Position numbers and translations under genes: made by a program
Shown here: piece after piece, positions 1 through 4,854 of the stretch
Layout of the letters: every line of letters starts with the position of its first letter
Position numbering within the stretch: position 1 is the first letter of the stretch
Source of the DNA: Deltaproteobacteria bacterium
GTDB lineage: Bacteria; Myxococcota_A; UBA9160; SZUA-336
Direction of reading: 5' to 3'
DNA: 5,522 nt
Assembly: GCA_030624945.1 (NCBI GenBank)
Contig: JAUXJB010000119.1
Location: forward strand, 1-5,522
Notes under the pieces: generated by a model
Database searches by the model: none
The model's input: the letters and a program-made list of their open reading frames with translations, nothing else
Told to the model about the DNA's origin: nothing

Positions 1-242
1 ACGCGGCCCATGCCTTCGACCATGTTCCCGCTGAGAGCGCGGCCTGTGCAGCGCTGGCAAAAGCGCACCTGACGGATCGCTTCGTCGAGGTAGCGCGGAG
101 TACCGTAGAGGCGCACGGGGGGATCGGGTACACGTGGGAGTGTGACGTGCACTTCTGGCTCAAGCGCGCGGTGTTTGATCGAGCCTTCCTGGGCGACCCC
201 GGGCTCCACCGACGCCGCGCGGCCGATCTGTACGGCTGGTAG
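1..242 (+). CDS. Acyl-CoA dehydrogenase, C-terminal fragment (cut by left window edge)
   Basis: The reading frame is open from position 3 to a TAG at 240-242 and gives the last 79 residues of a protein whose start lies outside the window. Visible residues 38-46 read HGGIGYTWE, followed by CDVHFWLKRA. This is the signature of the C-terminal helical domain of FAD-dependent acyl-CoA dehydrogenases (the family's usual form is GGxGxTxE followed by a helix ending in KRA). These enzymes oxidise an acyl-CoA to the trans-2-enoyl-CoA and pass electrons to ETF, usually in the cytoplasm. The catalytic Glu, FAD-binding and substrate-binding parts cannot be judged here, so neither chain length nor substrate (fatty acyl, branched, aromatic or steroid side chain) can be assigned. 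It lies 144 bp upstream of a hydroxyacyl-CoA-type SDR on the same strand, which supports a beta-oxidation-like role. Family call is confident; substrate is unknown. Confidence 0.9.
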   Translation, partial: AAHAFDHVPAESAACAALAKAHLTDRFVEVARSTVEAHGGIGYTWECDVHFWLKRAVFDRAFLGDPGLHRRRAADLYGW

Positions 243-284
243 ACCCGGGCTGATCTCGGACAGACCGGGCCCGGGCGCATGGTG

Positions 285-290
285 TATGAT
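285..290 (+). promoter_or_regulatory. Possible -10 element upstream of the SDR gene
   Basis: TATGAT at 285-290 matches five of six bases of the TATAAT consensus and sits in the 144-bp gap between the acyl-CoA dehydrogenase stop and the SDR start. The best-spaced -35 candidate (CAGACC, 261-266, 18-bp spacer) is poor. Transcription from here would leave a leader of about 90 nt. The same TANNATGC pattern recurs in the metX-coaE intergenic region. This is a weak call made from motif and position only. Apart from it and a GC-rich inverted repeat (244-250 with 269-275), nothing else stands out in 243-386. Confidence 0.25.
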
Positions 291-372
291 GCCCGCGGTT
301 CCAGGCCGTGGTTCGCCCTCGTCCCGCTGGAAGGACCGGCGATTCGATCTCGGGCACCGGACGACGTGCGCA

Positions 373-379
373 GGGGAGG
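373..379 (+). promoter_or_regulatory. Ribosome binding site that fixes the SDR start
   Basis: GGGGAGG at 373-379 is a strong Shine-Dalgarno sequence 7 nt before the ATG at 387. It decides the start: an in-frame ATG at 279 would add 36 residues with no SDR-like content and has no such site before it. Confidence 0.8.
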
Positions 380-386
380 CAACGAC

Positions 387-1286
387 ATGAGCGATGTGCG
401 ATTCGACGGACGGGTCGCGGTGGTCACCGGTGGAGGCGGAGGCCTGGGGCGAACGTACGCGGAAGAGCTGGCGAGCCGCGGTGCTCAGGTGGTGGTGAAC
501 GACCTGGGCGGTGCTCCCGACGGCACGGGTGGCAGCCGATCGATGGCCGATGAGACCGTCGAGCGCATCCGAAAAGACGGAGGCACAGCCGTCGCGAACT
601 ACGACAGCGTCGCAACCCCGGAAGGTGGCGCGGCCATCACCAAGGCGGCTCTCGACAACTTCGGCCGGGTCGACATCGTCATCAACAACGCCGGCATCCT
701 GCGCGACAAGAGCTTCGCCAATCTCGATTTCGCGGATCTCGACGCCGTTCTCGACGTACACCTCCGGGGAGCGTTCTACGTCACGCAGCCAGCGTTTCGC
801 GTGATGAAGGAGAACGGCTACGGACGCATCCTGCTTACTTCGTCCACTTCCGGGATCTACGGGCAGTTCGGACAGACGAACTACGGCGCCGCCAAGACCG
901 GGTTGATCGGGCTCTCGAACGTTCTCGCATTGGAGGGCCAGAAGTACAACATCCGCTGCAACATCATCGCGCCCGCCGCTGCGACACGGCTTACGCTAGG
1001 GCTGCGGCCCGAAGGAGAGAGGACCATCAGCCCGCGACAGGACCCGCGACAGGTGACGCCACTCTCACTCTACCTGGTGTCGGAGGAGTCTGAGCTCACA
1101 CGAACGATGTTCTTCGCGGGTTATGGATTCTACAAGCGGGTCTTCATCGGCCAGGGGCCCGGCTGGACGTACCAGGGCGAGGAGTTCCCCACCATCGAGG
1201 ACATTCGCGATCACCTGGACGAGATTGTGGAGACGAAGGGCGCGATCATTCCCGAGAACGTGGGAGAGGCCATGTCCGCCGGGTAG
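387..1286 (+). CDS. SDR-family (3R)-hydroxyacyl-CoA dehydrogenase-like protein (MFE-2 type)
   Basis: A 299-residue classical short-chain dehydrogenase/reductase. The Rossmann NAD(P)-binding motif TGGGGGLG is at residues 14-21. VVVNDLGG at 36-42 is the second-strand region; its Asp suggests NAD preference. NNAG is at 100-103. The catalytic set is Ser153 with YGAAK at 166-170 (Tyr166, Lys170). The stretches NDLGG, NYDSV, NNAGILRDKSF, VHLRGAF and SGIYGQFGQTNY are those of the dehydrogenase unit of peroxisomal multifunctional enzyme type 2 and its bacterial homologues, which oxidise (3R)-hydroxyacyl-CoA to 3-oxoacyl-CoA. No hydratase or SCP-2 domain is fused. The position 144 bp after an acyl-CoA dehydrogenase fits beta-oxidation or degradation of a CoA-linked substrate. 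The start at 387 is chosen because of the Shine-Dalgarno site at 373-379. Oddity: a 12-bp in-frame tandem duplication (PRQD PRQV, residues 216-223). Family and reaction type are well supported; the physiological substrate is inference. Confidence 0.88.
   Translation: MSDVRFDGRVAVVTGGGGGLGRTYAEELASRGAQVVVNDLGGAPDGTGGSRSMADETVERIRKDGGTAVANYDSVATPEGGAAITKAALDNFGRVDIVINNAGILRDKSFANLDFADLDAVLDVHLRGAFYVTQPAFRVMKENGYGRILLTSSTSGIYGQFGQTNYGAAKTGLIGLSNVLALEGQKYNIRCNIIAPAAATRLTLGLRPEGERTISPRQDPRQVTPLSLYLVSEESELTRTMFFAGYGFYKRVFIGQGPGWTYQGEEFPTIEDIRDHLDEIVETKGAIIPENVGEAMSAG
1031..1053 (+). repeat. Short tandem direct repeat inside the SDR gene
   Basis: The 11-mer CCCGCGACAGG occurs at 1031-1041 and again at 1043-1053, a 12-bp period that keeps the reading frame. 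It encodes PRQD then PRQV (residues 216-223), in the loop before the TPLSLYL strand. The exact identity of the units suggests replication slippage, although a chance repeat in Arg/Pro-rich code is possible. Confidence 0.7.
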
Positions 1287-1317
1287 GTTTGGAAGCTGGA
1301 ACGCGCCGCCGCGAATT

Positions 1318-1330
1318 GCGACGGGGTCGC
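1318..1330. other. Small hairpin between convergent SDR and HAD genes
   Basis: GCGAC-GGG-GTCGC is a perfect 5-bp stem with a 3-nt loop that ends exactly where the HAD stop codon begins. It lies in the 44-bp gap between two converging genes, where a bidirectional terminator would be expected. There is no U-tract on either strand and the stem is short, so a terminator role is not established. Confidence 0.2.
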
Positions 1331-1960
1331 TCAGCCCTCTTCCCCGAAGAAGCCCAGCAAGCGGAGGCAATCCCTGGCGCCACCAACGCCGGAGACACGC
1401 TCGGCGCGCAGCCCGGCTCGGCGGGCGCCCTCGACGTTCAAGCGGTTGTCGTCCAGGAACAGGATGGCTTCGGGCGCGCAGCCCAGGCGACGGGCCACCT
1501 CGAGGAAGGCCTCGACGTCCGGCTTGAGCATCCCCAGCTCGTGAGACGCGAAGTGCTCATCGAAGTGGTGACGCAGCTCCATCTCTTCGAGAAAGCGCGG
1601 CCAGTGAACCGCGTTCGTGTTCGAGAAGCAGGCGAGCTGGTGAGGCCCCGCGCGGAGCCGCTGCAGCAGTTCGAGAGCACCCGAATAGGTTCCGGTCGGC
1701 CAGTCAGAGAACGCCGTCAGGAACTCCTCCGGTCCGATCGGCAGCTCGAACTCCGCAACCATCCGCGAGGCGAAGTCTTCCGCCGTGCAGCGCCCCGACT
1801 CGAAGGTCCGCACGGCAGGGGAGCGGAGCCAGCGCTCCCAGATCTCTTCCTCACTGAAGCGGTCGCCGGTCCACGCCGCCCAGCGCGGGAGGCCCGATAG
1901 CTCGACGATCACGCCACCGAGATCGAAGAGAAGGACCTGACAGCGGGGAGCCGAAGTCAT
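1331..1960 (-). CDS. HAD-superfamily hydrolase, YihX-like phosphatase
   Basis: A 209-residue haloacid-dehalogenase-fold protein with all four motifs in order. Motif I is LFDLGGVIVE with the nucleophile Asp13. Motif II is FSNTNAVHW with Ser113. Motif III is LGMLKPD with Lys146. Motif IV is LFLDDN with Asp170 and Asp171. The helical cap lies between motifs I and II (about residues 20-90). The DLGxVIV form of motif I together with SNTN..HW is typical of the YihX / epoxide-hydrolase N-terminal phosphatase branch; E. coli YihX removes phosphate from alpha-glucose-1-phosphate. The second acid of the usual DxD is Gly15 here, as in YihX. The in vivo substrate cannot be told. The start MTSAPRC at 1960 is chosen over an in-frame GTG at 1999, because that extension is read from the 48-bp palindromic repeat at 1970-2017. 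No good Shine-Dalgarno site precedes 1960. The gene follows metX by 64 bp on the same strand and may share its transcript. Confidence 0.85.
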   Translation of the reverse strand: MTSAPRCQVLLFDLGGVIVELSGLPRWAAWTGDRFSEEEIWERWLRSPAVRTFESGRCTAEDFASRMVAEFELPIGPEEFLTAFSDWPTGTYSGALELLQRLRAGPHQLACFSNTNAVHWPRFLEEMELRHHFDEHFASHELGMLKPDVEAFLEVARRLGCAPEAILFLDDNRLNVEGARRAGLRAERVSGVGGARDCLRLLGFFGEEG

Positions 1961-1969
1961 GCCGCAGTG

Positions 1970-2017
1970 TAGTGTCCTGTTCCGAGAATGCGAGCGCACT
2001 CCCGGAACAGGACACTA
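1970..2017 (-). repeat. 48-bp near-palindromic dispersed repeat, copy 1
   Basis: The arms TAGTGTCCTGTTCCG (1970-1984) and CGGAACAGGACACTA (2003-2017) are perfect 15-bp inverted repeats. The inner arms 1985-1992 and 1995-2002 continue the pairing around a 2-nt centre (AG, 1993-1994), with two A-C mismatches on the plus strand that become G-U wobbles on the minus strand. The whole element can therefore fold into a 23-bp hairpin in minus-strand RNA. A second copy at 4855-4902 matches the minus-strand reading at 42 of 48 positions. It fills most of the 64-bp gap between the metX stop and the HAD start, and its edge lies 9 bp before the HAD start codon. It has TA at both ends and no T-run, so it looks like a REP- or MITE-type element rather than a simple terminator. 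No transposase is present in the window. Confidence 0.85.
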
Positions 2018-2024
2018 GCCCAGA

Positions 2025-3164
2025 CTACTGCTCGAGCTCCGCCTCCAGGTGGGTCTTGAGGGGCTCGCCGACGCGTTCACGCTCGATCAGGAACGTATCG
2101 TGGCCGTAGCGCGCGTCGAGCTCCACGTAGCTCACGGGACAGCTCGTCTTCCGCAGACGCTCCACGAGCTCGCTCTGCTGCCAGACGGGGAACAGCACGT
2201 CCGAGGTCACGCCGATCACCAGGGTCGGGCAGCGGATTCGATCCACGGCGGGTCCGAGCTCCTGTGTGGCGACCGTCAGATCGAAGAGATCCATGGCCTT
2301 GGAGATGTAGAGGTAGGAGTTGGCATCGTACTGCAGGCAGAACTTCTCGCCCTGGTGGACGAGGTATCTCTCCACCTGAAAGTCCTCGTCCAAGCGCGGC
2401 ATTTCGTCGCGGCGCTCGCGTGCGAAGCGCTCGAGCCACTCGGGTGCGGATCGGTAGGTGATGGTGCCGATCTCGCGCGCGAGCTTCTGACCTCGATGCG
2501 GAAAGCTCGCACCGTAATATCTCCCGTCGCGCCAGTCGGGATCGGCCATGACGGCCTGCCGCTGCACGAAGCGCAGCGCGATGGATTGGGGATAGGAACG
2601 TATCGCGGCCGATATGCTCACGACGCGTCTCACACGCTCGGGCGTCTCGGCGGCGAGCAGCAGCGACTGCATGCCTCCCAGGGAGGCGCCCACCGAGCCG
2701 TGCAGCGTCTCGATGCCCAGGTGGTCCAGCAGCAGGAGCTGTGCGGCCACCATGTCACCGACCGTGATGATCGGGAAGTCGCTGGCGTACGGCTCACCGC
2801 TCGCGGGGTTCGTGGAGGACGGACCCGTGCTCCCGTAACAACCTCCCAGCAGGTTGCTGCAGATCACGAAGAAGCGATCGGTGTCGAGCGGGGCACCGGG
2901 CCCGATGAAGTCCTCCCACCAGCCCGGATTCTCGTTTTGCGGCTGGCTCCTGGCATGGGAGGAAGCGGACAGCCCGGTGTGCAGCAGGATCGCGTTGTCG
3001 CGCCCGGTCGAAAGCTCGCCCCAGGTCTCGTAGGCGATGTCGAGCTCCGGGAGCGCGCCGCCCCACTCGCACACGAACTCCTCGGTACTGTGGAACGTCT
3101 GGTAGCCGGACGCGACGCGGTCGTAGACGGGCTCCGGGCCCTCGGGCAGATCCTGATTCTCCAT
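2025..3164 (-). CDS. metX: Homoserine/serine O-acyltransferase (MetX family)
   Basis: A 379-residue alpha/beta-hydrolase-fold acyltransferase, the usual MetX length. The family transfers an acetyl or succinyl group from acyl-CoA to homoserine (methionine route) or, in some branches, to serine (cysteine route). Family landmarks: AYETWGEL (44-51), HTGLSASSHA (62-71), GWWEDFIGPG (81-90), the DTDRFFVICSNLLGGCYGS block (94-112), and the nucleophile elbow GASLGGMQ with Ser161. The remaining triad residues are Asp322 in TSDVLFP and His355 in ARYGHDTFL. The TGLSASSHA and GCYGSTGPSS wording recalls the branch containing fungal CysA-like serine acyltransferases, so homoserine is not assured as acceptor. 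The start at 3164 gives the normal N-terminus. A longer in-frame opening to 3362 would run antisense over coaE and adds no family sequence. No clear Shine-Dalgarno site is seen. The gene is divergent from coaE and upstream of the HAD gene; metW, its common partner in Proteobacteria, is not next to it. Confidence 0.92.
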   Translation of the reverse strand: MENQDLPEGPEPVYDRVASGYQTFHSTEEFVCEWGGALPELDIAYETWGELSTGRDNAILLHTGLSASSHARSQPQNENPGWWEDFIGPGAPLDTDRFFVICSNLLGGCYGSTGPSSTNPASGEPYASDFPIITVGDMVAAQLLLLDHLGIETLHGSVGASLGGMQSLLLAAETPERVRRVVSISAAIRSYPQSIALRFVQRQAVMADPDWRDGRYYGASFPHRGQKLAREIGTITYRSAPEWLERFARERRDEMPRLDEDFQVERYLVHQGEKFCLQYDANSYLYISKAMDLFDLTVATQELGPAVDRIRCPTLVIGVTSDVLFPVWQQSELVERLRKTSCPVSYVELDARYGHDTFLIERERVGEPLKTHLEAELEQ

Positions 3165-3175
3165 CTGGCCGGGGC

Positions 3176-3181
3176 ATGATA
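3176..3181 (-). promoter_or_regulatory. Possible -10 element for metX
   Basis: Read on the minus strand, 3181-3176 is TATCAT, five of six matches to TATAAT, followed by GC. Transcription would begin near 3169, only about 5 nt before the metX ATG, so the mRNA would be almost leaderless. That agrees with the missing Shine-Dalgarno site. No -35 match is found 16-18 bp upstream, so the call is weak. Confidence 0.25.
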
Positions 3182-3207
3182 GCCCGTGAACGCCCTCCCC
3201 CGCCCTT

Positions 3208-3229
3208 TGGCGCTCGATTTGCGTAGGAT
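3208..3229 (+). promoter_or_regulatory. Candidate coaE promoter: sigma-54-like site overlapping a -10-like box
   Basis: TGGCGCT (3208-3214), four bases, then TTGCG (3219-3223) places GG and GC at exactly the -24/-12 spacing of sigma-54 promoters (consensus TGGCACG-N4-TTGCW; nine of twelve fixed positions match). Directly after it, TAGGAT (3224-3229) is a fair sigma-70 -10 box but lacks a properly spaced -35. Either would start transcription near 3234-3236 and leave a leader of about 50 nt before coaE. Sigma-54 control of coaE would be unexpected, so a chance match is possible. The rest of the 118-bp metX-coaE gap (3165-3282) shows only the coaE ribosome site and the metX -10 candidate. Confidence 0.3.
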
Positions 3230-3282
3230 GCTGCTGCCACCGAGCCTCCGGGGTCGCCGGCTCGCGAGAACGAGGAGCGCAG

Positions 3283-3900
3283 ATGTTCGTGATTGGCCTT
3301 ACCGGGGGTATCGCAGCGGGGAAGTCGACGGTTGCGGGGTACCTGCGCGAGCGCGGTGCCACGGTGATCGACGCGGATCTGCTGGGCCACCGTGTCTACG
3401 AGCCGGCAACTCCGGGCTTCGACAGCGTCGTGCGCGCCTTCGGCGAGGACATCGTCGCGAAGGACGGCACGATCGACCGGCGCGCCCTCGGGGGGAAGGT
3501 GTTCGGGAAGCCCGAGGAGATGCAGCGGCTCACCGACATCGTCTGGCCCCTGATACGCGGGCTCGCGGCGCGACAGATCGAGCAGATCGGCGCGGGCAGC
3601 GAGGATCCCGTCATCGTCCTCGAAGCCGCCGTACTCCTCGAGGCCCGCTGGGAAGACCTGGTCGACGAGATCTGGGTCGTGGTGGTGGACCGGGATGTGG
3701 CGATCGAGCGGCTGGGCTCACGTGACGGCATGTCCAGGGACGACGCGCTCGCCCGCATCCGATCCCAGCTATCGAACCGCGAGCGCCTGGAGCGATGCGA
3801 CCGAGCCATCGACAACTCGGGCACGCCCGAAGATCTGCGGAGCCGTCTCGAGCTGGAGTGGGAGCGCCTCCACCAGCGCCGCCTGGCCGAGCCGAACTAG
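3283..3900 (+). CDS. coaE: Dephospho-CoA kinase
   Basis: A 205-residue P-loop kinase of normal CoaE length. It phosphorylates the 3'-hydroxyl of the ribose of dephospho-CoA with ATP, the final step of coenzyme A synthesis, in the cytoplasm. The Walker A loop GGIAAGKST is at residues 8-16, and the IDAD motif with Asp30 and Asp32 follows the next strand. RRALGGKVF (66-74), the VLEAAVLLEARW block (112-123) and SRDDALARIRSQL (151-163, lid region) are in the expected order. The start is supported by GAGGAG at 3272-3277, 5 nt before the ATG. Oddity: the usual bacterial His-Pro of the CoA-domain helix is Trp-Pro here (LTDIVWPLI, 83-91), resembling the kinase domain of animal COASY. The gene is divergent from metX and ends in a 4-bp overlap with the aldo/keto reductase on the other strand. 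Identification is firm. Confidence 0.95.
   Translation: MFVIGLTGGIAAGKSTVAGYLRERGATVIDADLLGHRVYEPATPGFDSVVRAFGEDIVAKDGTIDRRALGGKVFGKPEEMQRLTDIVWPLIRGLAARQIEQIGAGSEDPVIVLEAAVLLEARWEDLVDEIWVVVVDRDVAIERLGSRDGMSRDDALARIRSQLSNRERLERCDRAIDNSGTPEDLRSRLELEWERLHQRRLAEPN
3897..3900. other. Shared CTAG: overlapping convergent stop codons
   Basis: The palindrome CTAG supplies TAG for coaE (3898-3900, plus strand) and TAG for the aldo/keto reductase (3897-3899, minus strand). The two genes therefore overlap tail to tail by 4 bp, leaving no room for an intergenic terminator. Confidence 0.95.
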
Positions 3901-4841
3901 CGCCGGCGCCCCTGTAGCTCGTCGATCTGCTGGAGCTCCTCCGGGGTCAGGCGCCACTCGCCGGCATGGACGTTCTGCTCGACCTGAGCCGGGCTCGTCG
4001 CCCCCGCGATCACGCTGTCGACCTGTGGCTTGCTCGCGAGCCAGCCGATCGCGAGCTCGAGGAGCGAGTGTCCTCGCTCCTTCGCGAACCCCTCCAGGGC
4101 CTCGAGCTGGTCGAATCTCGCGTCCGTCAACGCGCGCTCGGCCGCTCGGCCGGCCGCCAGCCGCGTCCCCTCGGGGGCCTCCTGCCCGCGCCGGTACTTC
4201 CCCGTGAGGAAGCCGCTGGCCAGCGGGAAGTACGGCAGGATGCCCACCTCGTGGGCCCGGCACGCGGGTACCAGCTCGGCCTCGATCCTGCGCTCCAGCA
4301 GGTTGTACTGGTTCTGGGCGGAGATGAACCCCTCGTGTTTCTCGCTGCGCGCGATCCACTGGGCCTCGACCAGCTGCCAGCCCGCGAAGTTGGAGCAACC
4401 CAGGTAGCGGACCTTGCCCTGGCGCACGAGGTCGTCGAGCGCGCGCATGGTCTCCTCGAGCGGCGTCTGCGGATCCGGAAAGTGAATCTGGTAGAGATCG
4501 ATGAAGTCGGTACCGAGCCGCCTCAGGCTGGCTTCGCAGGCCTCGAAGATGTAGCGCCGCGAGGCACCGCGGTGAAGTGAGCCCTCTCCCATGGGGCCCG
4601 CGAACTTGGTCGCGAGCACGACGTCGAGGCGCCGACCCTGGATCGCCTTTCCGAGGAACTCCTCGGAGAGACCCTTCGGACCGTACATGTCCGCGGTGTC
4701 GAGCAGGGTGATGCCCTGATCGATGGCCGCCTCGACCACCGCCCGCGTGCCCGCTTCGTCCACGCGCCGACCGAAGTTGTTGCAGCCCAGCCCGACCACG
4801 GAGACCTGCAGTCCAGAGCTCCCGAGTGTCCGGTATTCCAT
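3897..4841 (-). CDS. Aldo/keto reductase
   Basis: A 314-residue TIM-barrel NADPH-dependent oxidoreductase of the aldo/keto reductase family. The complete catalytic tetrad is visible: Asp48 and Tyr53 in LLDTADMYG, Lys79 in LATKF, and His120 in DLYQIHFPD. Further family signatures are EYRTLGSSGLQVSVVGLGCNNFG at the N-terminus (given in part: residues 2-24), GKVRYLGCSNF (142-152), the cofactor-side stretch YFPLASGFLTGKY (204-216), and SVIAGATSPAQVEQN near the C-terminus (276-290), the NADP-binding part. The pattern is that of the Tas/IolS/Kv-beta-like group rather than the AKR1 group. These enzymes reduce aldehydes or ketones; the substrate is unknown. A strong ribosome site GGGGAGGAG (minus strand, 4854-4846) lies 4 nt before the ATG. 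The gene sits 99 bp downstream of a CaiB/BaiF CoA-transferase on the same strand, with a palindromic repeat between them, and may be co-transcribed with it. Confidence 0.92.
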   Translation of the reverse strand: MEYRTLGSSGLQVSVVGLGCNNFGRRVDEAGTRAVVEAAIDQGITLLDTADMYGPKGLSEEFLGKAIQGRRLDVVLATKFAGPMGEGSLHRGASRRYIFEACEASLRRLGTDFIDLYQIHFPDPQTPLEETMRALDDLVRQGKVRYLGCSNFAGWQLVEAQWIARSEKHEGFISAQNQYNLLERRIEAELVPACRAHEVGILPYFPLASGFLTGKYRRGQEAPEGTRLAAGRAAERALTDARFDQLEALEGFAKERGHSLLELAIGWLASKPQVDSVIAGATSPAQVEQNVHAGEWRLTPEELQQIDELQGRRR

Positions 4842-4845
4842 GAGA

Positions 4846-4854
4846 CTCCTCCCC
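4846..4854 (-). promoter_or_regulatory. Aldo/keto reductase ribosome binding site abutting repeat copy 2
   Basis: On the minus strand 4854-4846 reads GGGGAGGAG, a near-ideal Shine-Dalgarno sequence 4 nt before the ATG at 4841. Its outer edge touches the palindromic repeat that begins at 4855, so a folded repeat in the mRNA leader would stand directly against the ribosome site. Confidence 0.75.

Noticed and set aside
244..275. GC-rich inverted repeat CCCGGGC / GCCCGGG after the acyl-CoA dehydrogenase, considered as a terminator
   Set aside because: Each arm is itself nearly palindromic, the loop is 18 nt and there is no U-tract. Such pairs are frequent at this GC content.
279..386. N-terminal extension of the SDR from an upstream ATG
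   Set aside because: No ribosome site before 279, no family similarity in the extra 36 residues, and a strong Shine-Dalgarno site precedes 387.
1289..1900. 203-codon plus-strand frame antisense to the HAD gene
   Set aside because: Composition is that of a shadow frame, and the minus-strand HAD has all four family motifs.
1970..2017. Repeat copy 1 as a simple rho-independent terminator of metX
   Set aside because: No T-run follows on either strand, and a second copy lies at an unrelated locus in the opposite orientation relative to its gene.
2049..3179. 376-codon plus-strand open frame lying antisense to metX
   Set aside because: It mirrors metX and has no recognisable domains or ribosome site. 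Long antisense frames are common in high-GC genes.
3165..3362. 66-residue N-terminal extension of metX
   Set aside because: It would run antisense into the start of coaE, and its sequence has no MetX features.
4060..4081. 9-bp inverted repeat with a 4-nt loop inside the aldo/keto reductase
   Set aside because: It encodes the ERGHSLLELA stretch that is conserved in the family at protein level, so the symmetry is probably a by-product of coding. There is no T-run.
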